Of a DNA stretch of 64,000 bases, positions 43,001-58,000 are shown piece by piece. The DNA is from Caprimulgus europaeus (taxonomy: Eukaryota > Chordata > Aves > Caprimulgiformes > Caprimulgidae). Each line of letters begins with the position of its first letter. The first letter of the stretch is position 1. The position numbers and the translations under genes are program-made. The DNA lies in contig OU015541.1 of the NCBI GenBank assembly GCA_907165065.1, positions 11,108,501 to 11,172,500 on the forward strand, read 5' to 3'. Under the pieces are notes generated by a model, which saw only the letters and a list, made by a program, of their open reading frames with translations, searched no databases and was not told where the DNA came from.

Positions 43001-46000
43001 ATGAGTGCTACAGAAGCAACCACAGGGATTCCAGACCTTGGTATTCCTCTTTCATACAACCCAAAATAGGAAAAACAAATTATATAGCTTATTTTCAGAA
43101 GTGTTCCAAGGAAAAAATTAAGAAATATTTATTTCCACTTGATTATTTGATGGCAGAAATAGGCAAACAAAACAAGAGGAACATCTAAGAGTATTTATAA
43201 TCTGCTAATTTTTTCCTGAATGATTCAACTGGGAGGCTATGAAAAATTATTTTTGAAAGTTTCTGACTGCCAGTTTTATGTATGCTGAGAAAATTTGTAA
43301 AAGGTTATTGTGATTCATACTAGAGTCCAAATTAAATCAATACAGCTGCTAAAATTTATTATTAATTTTACACCAAGGACTAATACCACCTTGAAAGCTG
43401 TAGCCACTCCAGCTGATTTGGTAGTTTGCTTCTACACAAAGAGCCTGGAGCAGCTCTGTACTGCTCCCTCTTACCCTCTCTGCAGAGTATTTCAAGCCTG
43501 TGCTAGGCAAAACCACGCTGGGAGGGGAAGTGCCATCGAGGTGAGTAAACCCAGCAGCAGAAAGCAACACTCACACTCCCCAGAGTAAATTCTGCTTTAC
43601 CCAAAAGAGCACAGCAGCCTCCGTGGTCTCTGGAACCTGAACACATTGAACCTGTCTGAGTTTGGGTGCATTTCAGTGGCACTGTTTTGCAAGTTTTAAA
43701 GTGTGCCAATTTATTTTTGAACTTGGATCTGGTTTATAACCAGCAATTATCTTCCTTCCCGTACGCCAGTCCCTAGCAGACCAGAAAAAACTCCCTCTTT
43801 TTCCAGTGATCACAACTGTGACCTGTGATCACCTTTTACTGGATACTATCAGATGTAAAAAGGAACTGATACTGAAATACTGGAGCCTTCAGCTTTCAGT
43901 AATGATTGTGATAGTACTAAGTAAAGCCTGTAAGTGGGAAAACTATGTGATGAATAGCCCTTACACTATAAGAAAGAATTAATATGAATAACCTATTCTG
44001 AAAATCAGCAAGTGACATCAGATACTTAACTTCACATGTCATTCTCAAAATTAGGAAGCTGCATGGACAGATCAAGATACTCCTGGAGAAGGAGGTATAA
44101 TAAAACTGAAAGTTAGGTAACAGCCTGTAACAGCAATGTTCCTCTTCTAGCAGTGGTGTACTAAATACCTCAACCTTGTTGGAGACAATACAAATTCAAC
44201 CTGGTTTCCTAAGGACATGTGTTTGCATCTCTAAGAGGTGAAACAGGTCAGCAGTCTCTGCTCAAGAAAGGATTTACAACCAGAAAAACAGTTCAACATA
44301 GGTTTTCACAAGTGAGTTTGAAGTACCAGTTACCTTGAGATTAAAATATAAAATAAAATACCCTCTGCCACTACGGTCTCTGTGACAAGTACTGGAACCT
44401 TGCCTGCTAGCACTTCACACTGACACAGCTACCCTGATACACAAACTGCTATTTTTTTTTTAAGTGAAAGCATTAACTACAGACAAGTAAAACAAGGAGA
44501 GCATTTGCTAACACCAAGCATCACATTCTCAGAAAAATCTAACTTTGCTACAGTGAAAAATGTGCAGTTAATATCAAGTCCAGCATTTGTTCCATCAAGG
44601 AGTACATCAGAAGTTACTTTATGAATTACACACACATCTGATGTGCAAGAGGAACTCTGCTTTAATTAAGTGCACAGGAAAACTGTAGTGAGCAACAGGG
44701 AGGAAACATCATTGACTCCTGGTGTACTCAGATGTTTGACAACCTATTTCTGTACTGATGCCTTTCTGGATTACCAATCTCCTCAAGTCATTTCATCTGA
44801 ATTTAGTTCCATATGTAAATAAACCCATTTGGATCACAGGATTTGGGAAATCACGTACCTGTAGTTAGCAAAGTGCTGACCACACTGCCTATTAATACAC
44901 TATTTGGATAGCAGGCAGTGGTGGGCAGGATACTAAAATTTAAGAAATAGTTTGTGAGGTAAAGAACTGAGCAAGTGCCACTGACACTTGCTGACCAAGT
45001 GCCACTGACACTTGCTGACCAAGTGCCACTGACACTTGCTGACCAAGTGCCACTGACACTTGCTGACCAAGTGCCACTGACTTCAGAACACGGACACATG
45101 ACACCGATGAGAGACCCAGAAATGACACAACTCTGCATTCATTTTTAAGCCTTCAAACCCTTCATTGATGCTTCGAAGAAAGTTGTTCTTGTCTGAACTG
45201 AAAACTAGTGGAAAACTTACCTGTCCAGTCTCTGAAGCAGCTATGATAAAAATCACCATTATACTTGTTTGTAGTCCATGTACTGCGATTTTTTAAATAC
45301 TTTTTTTCAGCATTGAGGGAAAACAACTGAAGTGAGGGCTTCTTTGACTCTGTTCTGCTACAGAGCTAATTGCCAAAGACAAATTCCAGAGCTCTCCTGA
45401 GATTAAATCATTAATATAAACAAAAAGATACTATAAAAAATTCAACTTAAGAAAAAAAATGATATAGCGTATTTATTTCAGCTGCATTCAAAAAGGAAAT
45501 ATTTGCCACCTGCAAGTCAGTATATTTCTTCCCCAGGACTTCTCTATAAAAACAAAACTGAGAAGTGTTGCCTTCCCAAGCTCAGTGGCCCTCCCAAAAC
45601 ACAAACACACTGATGTTATGCAAAGAGGACTCCCTGAACTACAGACTAATGAGTTCTCTTTGGGATTTTCGGTTTCTTAGTCTGGATTAGAGTCTGAGCA
45701 TGAGGTTCCCGTGCCTGGGTGGGGTATTTACAAAAAGGGAGGAAAAAACACAAGAATTCCAATTAAAACCAAACTAATTAATAAATGAGGCTCACATCTG
45801 TTTTGAACACTGTTTTATGTTCTTGTGAAATACAGCTACAGGGGATTAATTTCACAAAACAATGCTCCACAGCTTCATTCTCTATAAAGGAATCCGTTTA
45901 AAAATACACACTTCAGCTTCGGTACACCAAGACCTTGTAAACCTTCTGATCTGTCAGAAACGTGGCCAGGACACTGGTGTCTTTTCTCATTCAAACCAAA

Positions 46001-49000
46001 TACACCAGTGAGTGATGGGTTAAACCCAAGCACAGGTTAGTTCCTAGGAGATCCAATCCCCTTCTGAACTAGCCAGTCCCTGCTGCCAACACCAAACGTA
46101 ACCCGTTTGCTAAACTGCACACAGACCAGACTCGGCTGGCGTGAGAAGATGACACCAGCGGCTCTGTAGAAAAATCTATCAGATTCCTCACAGAGGCAAG
46201 TACTGCACCAGATGAGCGCTGCAAGAGAGGCCCACTCACCAGAGACACACAGAATAGTTTAACTCAGGCCATGGTTCAACACTAAATTCACTATTTCCTC
46301 TACACGGACAAGCTCACACTTCAGCACTGATGAACAGCGAAACCATAAACTGAGGATTATGCATCACTGGCCAAGAGCCTCAACAACAGGGCAGGGGGCA
46401 GGAGGGAAGGGGCAAGCATGTTGGACACAGAGCAATGACAGCTTTATACCTTCATTAATGAAACAAGAACCTGAGGGACTCATCAATGCGAGTGCTTCTG
46501 CTTTTTCCTTAAGATTCAATTTAAGAATCACAGAGTGTCAGGGATTGGAAGGGACCTCGAAAGCTCATCCAGTCCAATCCCCCTGCCGGAGCAGGAACAC
46601 CTGGATGAGATCACACAGGAAGGTGTCCAGGCGGGTCTTGAATGTCTCCAGAGAAGGAGACTCCACACCCTCCCTGGGCAGCCTGTTCCAGGGCTCTGTC
46701 ACCCTCACAGTGAAGAAGTTCTTTCTCAAATTTAAGCAGAACCTCCTGTGTTCCAGCTCACACCCACTGCCCCTTGTTCTATCATTGGACATCACTGTGA
46801 AGAGCCTGGATCCATCCACCTGACGCTCACCCTTCAAATATTTATAAACATTAATAAGATCCCCCATCAGCCTCCTCCAAGCTAAAGAGCCCCAGCTCCC
46901 TCAGCCTTTCCTCATCAGGGAGATGCTCCACTCCCTTCATCATTTTGGTGGCTCTGTGCTGGACTCTCTAAAGCAGCTCCCTGTCCTTGAACTGTGGGGC
47001 CCAGAACTGGACACAATATTGGGGTAATGACTTATTGCTAGCTGCAGTCTCCATCCACTGCAAGACAAGTTACTGACTGGGGCAAACAAAACTACCTGTG
47101 CTGGACTCTCCCAAGGACCACATGCTGACAACTAAAGAAGCCAAGTACAGAACATCAAGTGCTGAGCCATATTTCCCTCTTCTTATCTAGACAATTAGAA
47201 GTCTAAAACCTATGAAGAAGCTTCCTTTAGGTACATGTGATGCTGAGTAAGCCCACTTGATGAGAAAAGAAAAACACTGTTTACGACAGCTATCAAACTC
47301 CAGAGAGCAGCATATTTTAAATTAGGAGACTGTATCTACATATCATAAAAACAGGTATTTCAAGGACAGCTTGCTTATGCTTCCCTAATGAAGTGCAGGT
47401 GACATACACAGCTATATATTATGACTCAAGCAAGATGCTAACTCCTCTGAGAGGCTTCCTGGTGTTGGAGGAGGAAGAACACAGAAGGACAGAAGAAAGT
47501 AAATGTGAAAAAGGCTCTTGAAAAAAGCATCTTACCCACATTCACATCCAAAGGTATCCTGGACAGCTGGAGCAAGATAAAGTAACCCAAACACCTACAC
47601 AGCTCCAGCGTGACAGCTCCCAAATATCAGAGTTAACAGCACTGATATCCTGACTCTGATCTGTGACAGCGTTTGTTTACTGAAAAGATGGGTCAAAATG
47701 ACACCTCCAACAGGATTGGGCAACGCTGCAGAAGTTAATCAAGGACACTTGTCAAGAGTTCATCTCTTGCGTTGCATCTGGTGTCACATGAACCTGCCGC
47801 CTCTGGATCTGGCAATTTACACCTGTGTGCTGGAACGCAACTCACACCTTACTCCTGCTGCTGCCAGAAAGCACTCCAGACCTTGCTCTTTATCCCCGAG
47901 GTGTGCTGTTACCAAACTGAAGGAACCTGATGTTCACACAAAACCAGTGCTACAAACTAAGCACGGAGGGGTAACACCAGTAAGGAAAGCTTACTCTGAC
48001 CCACACACAAAGGGGTTTCCTATGCACAACAAGCGTTACAACACATACAGCACATTTTAACAGCCTCAGTGACACTCTCAGTCCTCAAAAGAAGAGCAGG
48101 AAGCTTTTTATTCCCCATCTGGTGGGCATTAACTCTAGAGTACAAACCTCAGAGGACGTCACTAGCACTACTCCATCCCTCCATTTTGCACATGCTGCTT
48201 GTGTTGCAGTGAATCATCCCCTCGCCCGGATCTCCGCAGAGCTCCTGCTTCCAGTCTCCCAGAAGGCTATATTAAAACAGAGAGTGCTCGTCTAACTTGT
48301 AAGTGTACCTTCTTAGGCAAGTTAAAACTGGTACCCACCCATCCCAGCTGTTTTATCTCTCCAATAATTGATCTTACTCACACACTTGCTAACATTCACA
48401 AACTGGCAGAAGACATCATATGCTCTTCCTATTGCTCAAGGCACAGTTCAGAGACACTCGTACCAAGGTGGTGTGTATGGTGCAAGAGACTAACCTGAAA
48501 AGTACTTGATACTGGAACCCTGCACACAGACCAGGAAACCACTGATCTCCCTACTGGAAATCCAGTGATTTCACTAATTGCAACACTCAGCACACAACAT
48601 TGTAGTATTTGTGAAATAAGCTAGTACCACAGGAAAAAAAATGCACACTTTAGCTCCTGAGAGATGTTCTGCATTTGAGAAAAAAATTACAACACATCCT
48701 AAAACTGCAGAACCTGCTTTTTTTGTTTTGTTTTGTTTTTTTTTAACTGCCCTTTGCTAATCACCTCAGTGCTCAGCTGGAAAGAGAATTCAAAATCGAA
48801 AACAAAAGTTCAAGTTAGAATTGAATCTTAGTCTTAGCCAGACAGCTTTGTATCTATTTATGTGCCGAAAGAAATCACTCCCACTCTGTTCTTGTTTCTC
48901 CACCTCAGAGAAGAGCACAGTACTCTCTCTTCTCCCACTGTGTTGCCTATTTGAACAGTAGGGCCTTAGGACAGGAGAACAATGCACAGCACAAAGGACC

Positions 49001-52000
49001 TTAATCCCAGGTGTAGCATCCACATGTAACAGATCCTCCCTCCCCACTGCTTCCTGCCTCCTCCCTTCATAGTCAACCCTTCACCTTCACAGAGCCCCAG
49101 CAGAGCACCCACCAATACAGATGATGCTGACAGCTGGCCAAACAGCACCACACAAAACCAGAAGCTGGAGTAAGAATTGCCAACTTAATTTAGCTACTGA
49201 TCTCCCTAAGGACAGAAAGAATTCCATCCACTTGTATCCACTGCAGAGCAGATGAAGGAAGACTGGTTATCAGGTGTCCAAAGCATCTCACGTCACAAGC
49301 TACGCAACAAGGTGTCCCTTGCCACCACCTGTACTTTTTTCTGCCTAAAACTCTACTTGCAGACCACAAAAGTAGAAGCCCCTTAGTTATGCAAGTCTCA
49401 CTCCAGAAATCTCTGCATTTCAGTTAGAAGACCATGACATGTTTCTCAGCTCTATCTCCAGATACTTAAAAATCTGCAACACACACAGTACGTCAAAGGG
49501 AAAAATCACAGGAGGTTAGAGCTGACTTTTCCTTCATCCTCTACCCTAAAAGGTCCTTTTAGGTCATCTCTCCAAAACTGCAACCTCAGAAGAAGATGAG
49601 TAGCTGTTTTGACAAGTCTGGCCCTTGTTCAAATACTGGAATAAAGCCTTGAGCAGTAATACCTTGCCATCAATAAAAAGTTCAACTCAAGTACATTGCC
49701 CTGGCCCTGGGTCATCTATTCCATGTTACATACAAAGGAAAATCTACCAGGTTGTCGTTCAAATAGAACAGGTGTACAGAAGAAAAGTGGCAAATAAAGG
49801 AAGAAAAAAGGTCCTGGATAACACTCTACAAGTTCATATTCTCATATGTCAGAAGTAGACTTAGGCAATAGAGCAGAGTAAGTGACAAATGCCAGGAAAA
49901 AATAAAAGTTAGCTGTCCTTGGCTATTGCTCCATTCCTATTAATTATTTTCTTGACTTTTTACCATGAAGCCACATCTCTGGTCAATGTCTAAAAAATTT
50001 CTTTTTAAAAATTCTTAAAATTATTCAATTTAGACACTGCCACACGTCATCTAGCTGCACCAAACTGAGAGACATTTGGATGGAAACAAGACAACTTCCA
50101 GTGCCATGCAGCATACACTGAGTAGTGGAGTGAACCTAACACTTCAGAAATTGCAAAGCATTTGGTAAAACTCATTCCAGAGCAGCCCAACAGTGCTCAT
50201 GAACAGCCCTGTGGGTTTTGGATAGGACAAGCTGTATGCAATCTTATCCACATTGAACATGAGACCTCATATTTAATTTGTTCCTGTCATTTATTCCCTA
50301 ACACAGCAAAATGCACTACTACTGAGGTCCCAGATGCTTGCAGCAAAAATTAGACTGTGCAAAACAATGATTGGGATTTCAAAATGAGCAATAAGTAGTA
50401 AAAGTCACCAGGGTCTTATTTTTAGAAAATCATTGAAAAATAGCATTATGAGAGAAAAAGTGACATTTTGAAGCATCAGAACTCTGCCTTCATTTAGAGT
50501 GTAAGAGTCTGGTTCCCCCAAATAGAGTTGTACTATCTGCTCAATCCTGTGTGTCTGTAAGAGGCTGGATCAGCTGCACAGTGCAGCTGATGAGACAGAA
50601 CAGACACTCAGCCAGTATATCCTCACCACGAAGCATGTCTTTAATGGACACGGATATGACCCAGCCAAAGATGAGTTACACCGACTGATCAAAATATTTT
50701 AGTACAGCTACAAGTACACTCCAAGCTTTCCTGAGGCAGAAATCAATCTCTCTTCAGCCTGTCTTGGAAAGATACAGCCAGCTGCAGAATCACTCTGCTG
50801 CAGCACTGAATTTCATGAATGTCTTTAACACACAACCGTCTCTGCTGGGTAGAACTACGAAGGAGCAAATCTTCACCTTTTGGTGGGCACCATGAAGCTC
50901 ACCACTCTGCAATACTGCTAGAGAAGGAAGTCACTGTCTTCATAACGCTGCCTAAAAACCCCTTTCTCTGACAAAGGTGTAAGATAAAAATACAGACACC
51001 CACACAGCTCACAACTGCACAAAGCATACGGTAAGCTTGTGAACATGAACAAATATGTCAAAAATAGCAATTAAGGTATCCAAAAAGATCTATCAGTCAG
51101 AAGCTTTATGGGAAGCAACTTTTGGCTCTAAGACTGACAGGAGCCTTCTAATAAAACTATTTCCCAACAGCCTGATGCTGTCCCTCTTTACTCTGCAATC
51201 ATCCCAGTTTCAGGAGTTACACTGTCTTCAAACTTAGAAAGCCATTTAAGCACTTTAGGTGGAGACACAGGTTGTTTTTCTTGATGAGGTATTGTCTGCT
51301 GAGGCTGAATGACAAGCACCTGTGCTAACTTTCCCACCATACCTCCCATATTTGAGCCTGCACTGCCCCCATCCCATCAAGATAAGCATTTCAGACATTT
51401 TCCAGCCCCTGCCTCCAAAGCTTTCCAAGACAGGAGTGAAGCATGCTCAGTGCTGTCCACCCTTCTGACACCTTCATGTTGGAATGGGCACTTTGGAAAC
51501 ACAGAGCAGCTATCACCGAGTTAATTGTCTAAGCTGACTACTGCTGTGACCATCTTCAAATGAAGCTGTAGAGATTTAAGTAACAGCGATGAACAAAGGA
51601 AATTTCCCCAGGGTGAAGTAACAGTATCAAATGTAGTATTAATGAGTGTTGTCTGCCCATTTCTTCTTTTTTGTGCAGAGTACGTTATTTTAGCAGACAA
51701 ACAGACCTTGAGAAGATGGAAAACATCGCTAGAGCTTCCCAAGAACACTCCAGCAAATTTGTGAGACAATTCTTATTTGAATTGCTGTCCTTCTTCTATT
51801 CATCCTTCCTTATCACAGGACTCCATCTCTATCATTAGCTATTAATAGGGAACTAATTGCCAAGGTCTCCCACTTCCCCAAAAACGCTGGTCTGATCTCA
51901 CCAGCTGTGCTGGAGGATCTCTCAGAATACTGTTGGCTGCAAAGAGACCAGCAGAAAACTGTACATTTCGTATCATCACTGCTGCTGACACTGCAACTCA

Positions 52001-55000
52001 GACTGAGGTTTAACAAAATCCTACTGTTATCCCAAAGCAGTCTGAGAATCATCCACATTAAGTAGATGCTACAGAGGAACAAGTTTCTGACTGACTGCAG
52101 CTCCACACTCTCCACTTTCATGCACAGGTCTGGAGCTCACTTGCTCATCACCTGAGTAGCTACAGAAGTCAGATTTAGAAACCAAATTCCAACTTGAAAA
52201 TATGCATGTATATTCATGTTTCTAAAGCCAACAGCAGCTTTCTATACTGCTCTGTATACCTTGCAGGTCACAAGAATAAAAAAATAACTTCACCCTTTCT
52301 TTTCACATCCCCTCCCAAACGTCCTAACTCACTGTGACATCAGAAGATAGCACTGCAATTCACTAATCATGATCATTAGTTTAAAAAGACAGCACTCAAG
52401 ATGAGAATATTTCTAACTATAAATCTGATTAAATCCACTGGAACCATTCAGTATTGCTGTCAGCCAGGACATTACGAACAAATGCTGTGCTAAAAATACT
52501 GTGGTCTCATACACACTGGGAAATCACTACTACAACTTGTTCAGCTGAACTACTGAGGAGCAGGAGCCTGCAGTAGGAAAGGCTCTGCTCTGCCCAGAAC
52601 AGCACTTCAGCACTGTATTAATTCCAATGTTCAAGCAGTGACAGGCAGTGGAAGCCACCAGCCACACATGTGGTGGCAGCTCCCTAGAGCAGACAGTTAA
52701 CAGCAGAGTAAGGACAGCAGTAACTGGGAATACTGTTTAAAAGGAATAATCCTACTGTAACCAAAAACAGGGTTTAAAATTGATTTTCCAGATGTTCTTC
52801 CAGAAGAGCAGGTCAGCAGCAAACTGACTGCTAAAACAATAGCAAGTACAAACCCTTCTCCTGTTCTTTTAAGGGGAAGATGCATTTTGAAATCTAATGA
52901 TGATACATATTTAAACCCTGACAGTGCTCAACAGCTCAGAACAGATTCTCACAGGGAGAGGTATGGCTGGGCATATGTCATATACTGCTGTCTCTGTCAA
53001 ATGAAACAGCCGTAGAAAAGCAGGGCAATAAGCACCCATTTCTACAATAAATATCCTCTCTCAGCTTTGGAAACCTAAGACACTGTCCTTCACAACCTCC
53101 TGCAGGAATACATAATACTAAATAGTATTTTGCTCCCATGTTTCAGAGTGTGAGGTTTTCTATAAAACTTGGGGCAGTTTCTATAAAACTAGCAGCCGCA
53201 AAGGCAATTCAATTTAATAAGCCAATAAATATTTCTGAATGGCTGCATGTCTTACAAGGATATGAGAAATTATATTAGCACAACCAGCTCAAGCACACTT
53301 GAAAGGGAAACTATACCATCTTGAAAAGCAACAGAAAAAAAAAATATCTGCACTGATAAACTGTCCTTTTCTTAAATAGTCACTGTGTCATTAAAGCCCG
53401 TCCCTGCAGCCCAATAACAAAAGAGCAGATACACTGTTAGAGCTCCGCTGATTTTAGCACAACTACAGCAATTTACAACACCAGTAAGAATCTGACCTGG
53501 AGCCTCTGTCTAATAGGGCAGTGGCTTGTGCTATTTCAGCAGGTATTACTTTAACAGGAATCCAGTGAAATCATTAACGGAGGAATTCGAGTCAATGAGA
53601 TGTTAAGTACTTGCTATAATTACATATTATTGCTGTTTCTGCTGACAGCGCAACTCAGGGGGTTGGAATTCAATGAACTATCCAACAAATATCTGAAGTC
53701 AGTTGTAAATGAAATTAAACCTGAATTTGTGTTCGATCATGTTTATGAGCTGTGTGCCTAATGTAGGTGAAGCCATGTTAAAAAACCCACACTTTTACAC
53801 TGGTCCCCTGGTTAAAATTTTTCACCTTTTACAAAGTAAACAAAGTAACCCTGATAGCATGTTAGTAACAGATATTGCTTAACCCTGGAGTAAAAGGAAA
53901 AACATCTTAAGAAAATCTGCTAGAAGCAGGAAGCACACAGCCCATTAACCCCCCAGAACACATCTGCCAGCACATTTAGGTAATTCTGCTGAGTTTTACC
54001 AAAAGCAAAAGTTGGCTCAGCTAACAGCAATGCATTCAACTCCGCACTCCCACCACACTCCCATCAAGTTTTAACCCGAATGCTGAGTGTGTCAGAACAA
54101 TTAACACAGCAGACCTCAAAGTCTTTAGTAAGGTCCTTCGGAGGCTACTGCTGGGAAAACTGATGAGAACGACTTATAGCACATGATAGTTAAGAGCAGC
54201 TTACCAACAATACATTTATTTACATTTCTGAGTCTGCATTCCTGAGAGGTGTCAGAAATGATCAATTAAGTCAGAGTACCCTCACCTGTAACAACCTGAA
54301 GATTCCTACAGTGAAATTACGCTGTTATATTCTACAAGCCCTGCAGTACATTGGTGTGAACATACTGAAAATCAGCGTGGAAACAAAATTAAGACATTTT
54401 GCAGAGACTGAGGTCTGACGTTAAATACTTCTAAAATAAAAAAGCTAAGTGGTTTCAGACTTAAAACTACTCCAAGTATTGTTCTGAGGCTGTGGGCAGC
54501 ACTTCTTACAATGCAGGCTCATCACCCAGCGCTGCAGCCTGGAAGCAAAGGCAGGGAGTGACTCAAGGCTTGTGCTGGAAAGAACAAATTACATTCTTCA
54601 GGATTCACATCTCCGTGTATCACAAAACAGGGAAAGGAAATTTTCAGTGGAGATATCGATCTGCATCCAAATACCATTAACTACCTTTTGTAGTTTGGAC
54701 TCCTTGCCAAACATTTGACATTTAAACAGTGGTGACAACATGCTCCCAGGGAACTTAAAAGAGTGCAGGAGACACAGAGCACAAGAGTTTACCTTCAAGC
54801 TTCCTAACTTCATGGAGTTTGTTTAGTACAGCAGCTCTAAGATACACACAGCTCCATGTCAGAAGTGGCCCTGCTCTCCTTCAAGGAACTCTCACCCATC
54901 CAGAAGGCACCAACGCAGCAGCAGTGAGGAAGAACAAATCTTAGTCTCCAACAGACTATTTTATAACCACTGACAAATCTTAAGGATCTCCATTACGTTG

Positions 55001-58000
55001 TTTTTCAGTTTGTCAGCATTTAAATCACTCCCACCTTTTATGGGCACAGCTCTGTCACACATGAAACAGAAATTTAACACAAAATACAGAACATGCTGAA
55101 ATTCTGTAACTTGTAAGGCATTTGTTCAGCACTCTTGCTATTTAATTTAAATTTCCCGCTTGCTCACTCCCCTTATCTTCACCCTGGTACATGCAGAGGT
55201 GCCATATGAGAACTCAGGCCAACATAAAAAATCTGCCAGTTTCTGATAAGATGCTGCAGCAGCAAGGCTTGTGTTTTTTTTTTTTTTTACCCCAAATACC
55301 CTGTGAAAACAAGCTCCTCCTTCCAGCACGTTTGACTGCCAGAAGCCATCTCTATGGCACTGGACAGTCAAATGCACGCCTGACTCTTGTTAATACACTG
55401 TAATGATTACTACAGTGATGCTGGCCTCAAACTGCATCCTAACATTATTGATCAAGTCACCCTTCCTCTGTTTTTTTCCTCTAAAACCACTGCTTAAGGT
55501 GTTGTCTTTGCTTTCTACACAGCACAGTGCTGGATTTTACACAAGTTCTGATCACAGGCTGATGAACAGCCAAGACACTAACAGCAGTTAGTGGAATTTA
55601 CTTGCTTTGGAGCACGATTTGATTATTTTGCAAACAAAAGTAATTTTTATCTACTGCAGTTTGCAAACAATGGGAGAACTGAAATTCAAGATAAATTGCT
55701 TTTAGTCTCAACATCATCTTCAGTTGTAAGAGGTTGTTATGTTCAACCTTAATAACAAAGCTCTTAAAGGCAAAGCTCAATAGAATCCAAACAGATTTTG
55801 CTTCTGAAGTGATCTGCAATTTTACCAAGTGAGAAAACAAAAAAAAACCCTCAGAATTATTTGCTCCCCAAGTACATAGCTGTGACTCAACATTCACATC
55901 TGTGAAGAAGAGGTCATTTTCAGTCACCAAGCTATACTTGGAAATGAGAGTTTTAGATTACCTTTTCCTTTCTACAATGCTGAAGACTGTGAGGACGTTG
56001 CTTGCAAAAAATGCTGGCTGTTTCAGCACAATATTGTTCTCAGGACGGTTTGCAAACAGACACTGCTAGGACTGAACATGGAAAATTCTTTGCAGTGCGT
56101 ACTGATACTAAAAATACAGTTAAGGTGGAAAAAAACCCTCAACAAACCACTATGGCCAAATTAAACCTGAGGGAGAATCTGGATATCAAGACAGAATGCA
56201 ATTACCCAAGTTGGAATTTGCCCAGGACACTCTTGCTTAGAGTGATCTGGCTATTTAATGACAAGAAATAGCCAGGAACACGTATTTACTGCTGGCATCC
56301 TCTCTACCACTACCTGCTATCAATGAAACGGGTATGTGATCAGATCCAAGTTCTCAGCTACAACCAGGGTGCTCCTTGGTGACCTGTGATGGGTGAGCAG
56401 ATCCACCCTCACCCACCTTACCTCAGCTGCAACAACTTGTGTGATCACCACCTGAGCTAGCATGTCCATTGACCCAGATATGAACATTAGTAACAACAGG
56501 AAGCTTTAAAGTGCTTAAGCTGCTCTATTTCTGATACACTCTGCAGAAGTCACCCAAAATGTTCTTTATTAACAAAAATGTTTACTGCTGGTACATTCAA
56601 CATTTCAAATGAGTCAGTACCAGCCCCTAGAAAAACTTCCCCCAAACATAAAGAGGAAAGGCAGCCTAAAAAGAGACTTTGGCTCTACTGTTAAGCGCAG
56701 CTTAATAAATAAAGCACAGAACTTCAGAGCTAGAGCCTCACCACTATGCCTAAATGAGAACTGCTGTCCTCAGATCCACGTGTGAAAATTGCCCACACAG
56801 AAGTGCAGAGAAATCCTGTGCAGAGGAAACAACACTTGGAGCCAGCAGAGGTGACAGGTTTTCAGGAAGATCAGTCGTGGCCACAAGCTCAGAGAGGGCA
56901 GTGTCTATTCAGTGTTATTCTCTTTACAAGACTAACAGGGTTACCTGCACCTTTCAGTGCTGAAAAAGGATTTTGGGTTTTAGGGGCCTCTGATCAGTCA
57001 CAATGATGTTACATGACTGCCATAAAATAATTTCAATAGAAGGAAAAGGGTGCTGATACCTACACTGGTATGAATTTGTTGGGTATGCCTGATATACCGG
57101 GAATTTAGCTTTTCCATCAAGGTGTCCTTACTTTGAATTGCTGTATTGAATTCCTCCAACACATGGTACAAATAAAAACTGGAGGAGTTGAAGTGCTGTA
57201 TGCCCCAAACTCTTAAAAGAATAAAACAGCACATGGTCACAATAGAGGAGAAAAATCACTCTAAGAGGTTCACTGGAAGCTGGAGTTGAAAGGTCAAATA
57301 TGCATCGCTTCCCCAATGTAAATCAGTACATAACTAAAGCTTACCAGGGAGTACTTTTCCCTAAATAAAGATGAACCTTAAGCAAGTATTTCCCAGCATA
57401 AAACAGATACAAGTCTTCAAATACATGCTTATATTTAAGTTGCTTCAAAAAGTTACTCCTACACTCCTTGGGAAATCCACAGCACCCTTTTTTCCTGTTA
57501 ATTATTCATAGAGCCCTACTATAGATTCAGAATGGGAATAAAAGTTCCAAAAACTGCCTATTTGCTACTGCCTGCTCCTACTGCACACACACAATCACAT
57601 TCCAATGAACTGACAGAAAGAAAGGTGCATGCAAACGTACATTTGTAAATATTTACACTCAGTAGCCTACAAAGGAACCAAGCACATGGACATCACCCAG
57701 AAAAGCATGCTAAAAATCAGTATAACTAAGTCAAGCAAATGTCTTCAACCATTTTTTTTGTCCTCTACCACCTCACCAGTCAGGGGAGAGTCGAGTTCCT
57801 TACACATCTCAAACAGGGACAATAACACATACACACAAAGGTATGTTGGAGGTTCTCAACTCCCCTCCACCCTGTTTAAGCCCTTCAATTTGACACCTAC
57901 CAACCTGAGTGGATTGCAACTAGCTTACATCCTCCAAAAATGAATAAACAATCAGAAAAAGTTAGCAGCCATCAGGCTGATTAGAAAATATAGTATGTGT

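Noticed and set aside
44972-45082. CRISPR-like repeat array
   Set aside because: Units abut with no spacers and the context is a vertebrate intron; it is a minisatellite.
46359-46823. 154-codon plus-strand ORF
   Set aside because: It is mostly the antisense of the CR1 fragment and reads a transposon tail backwards.
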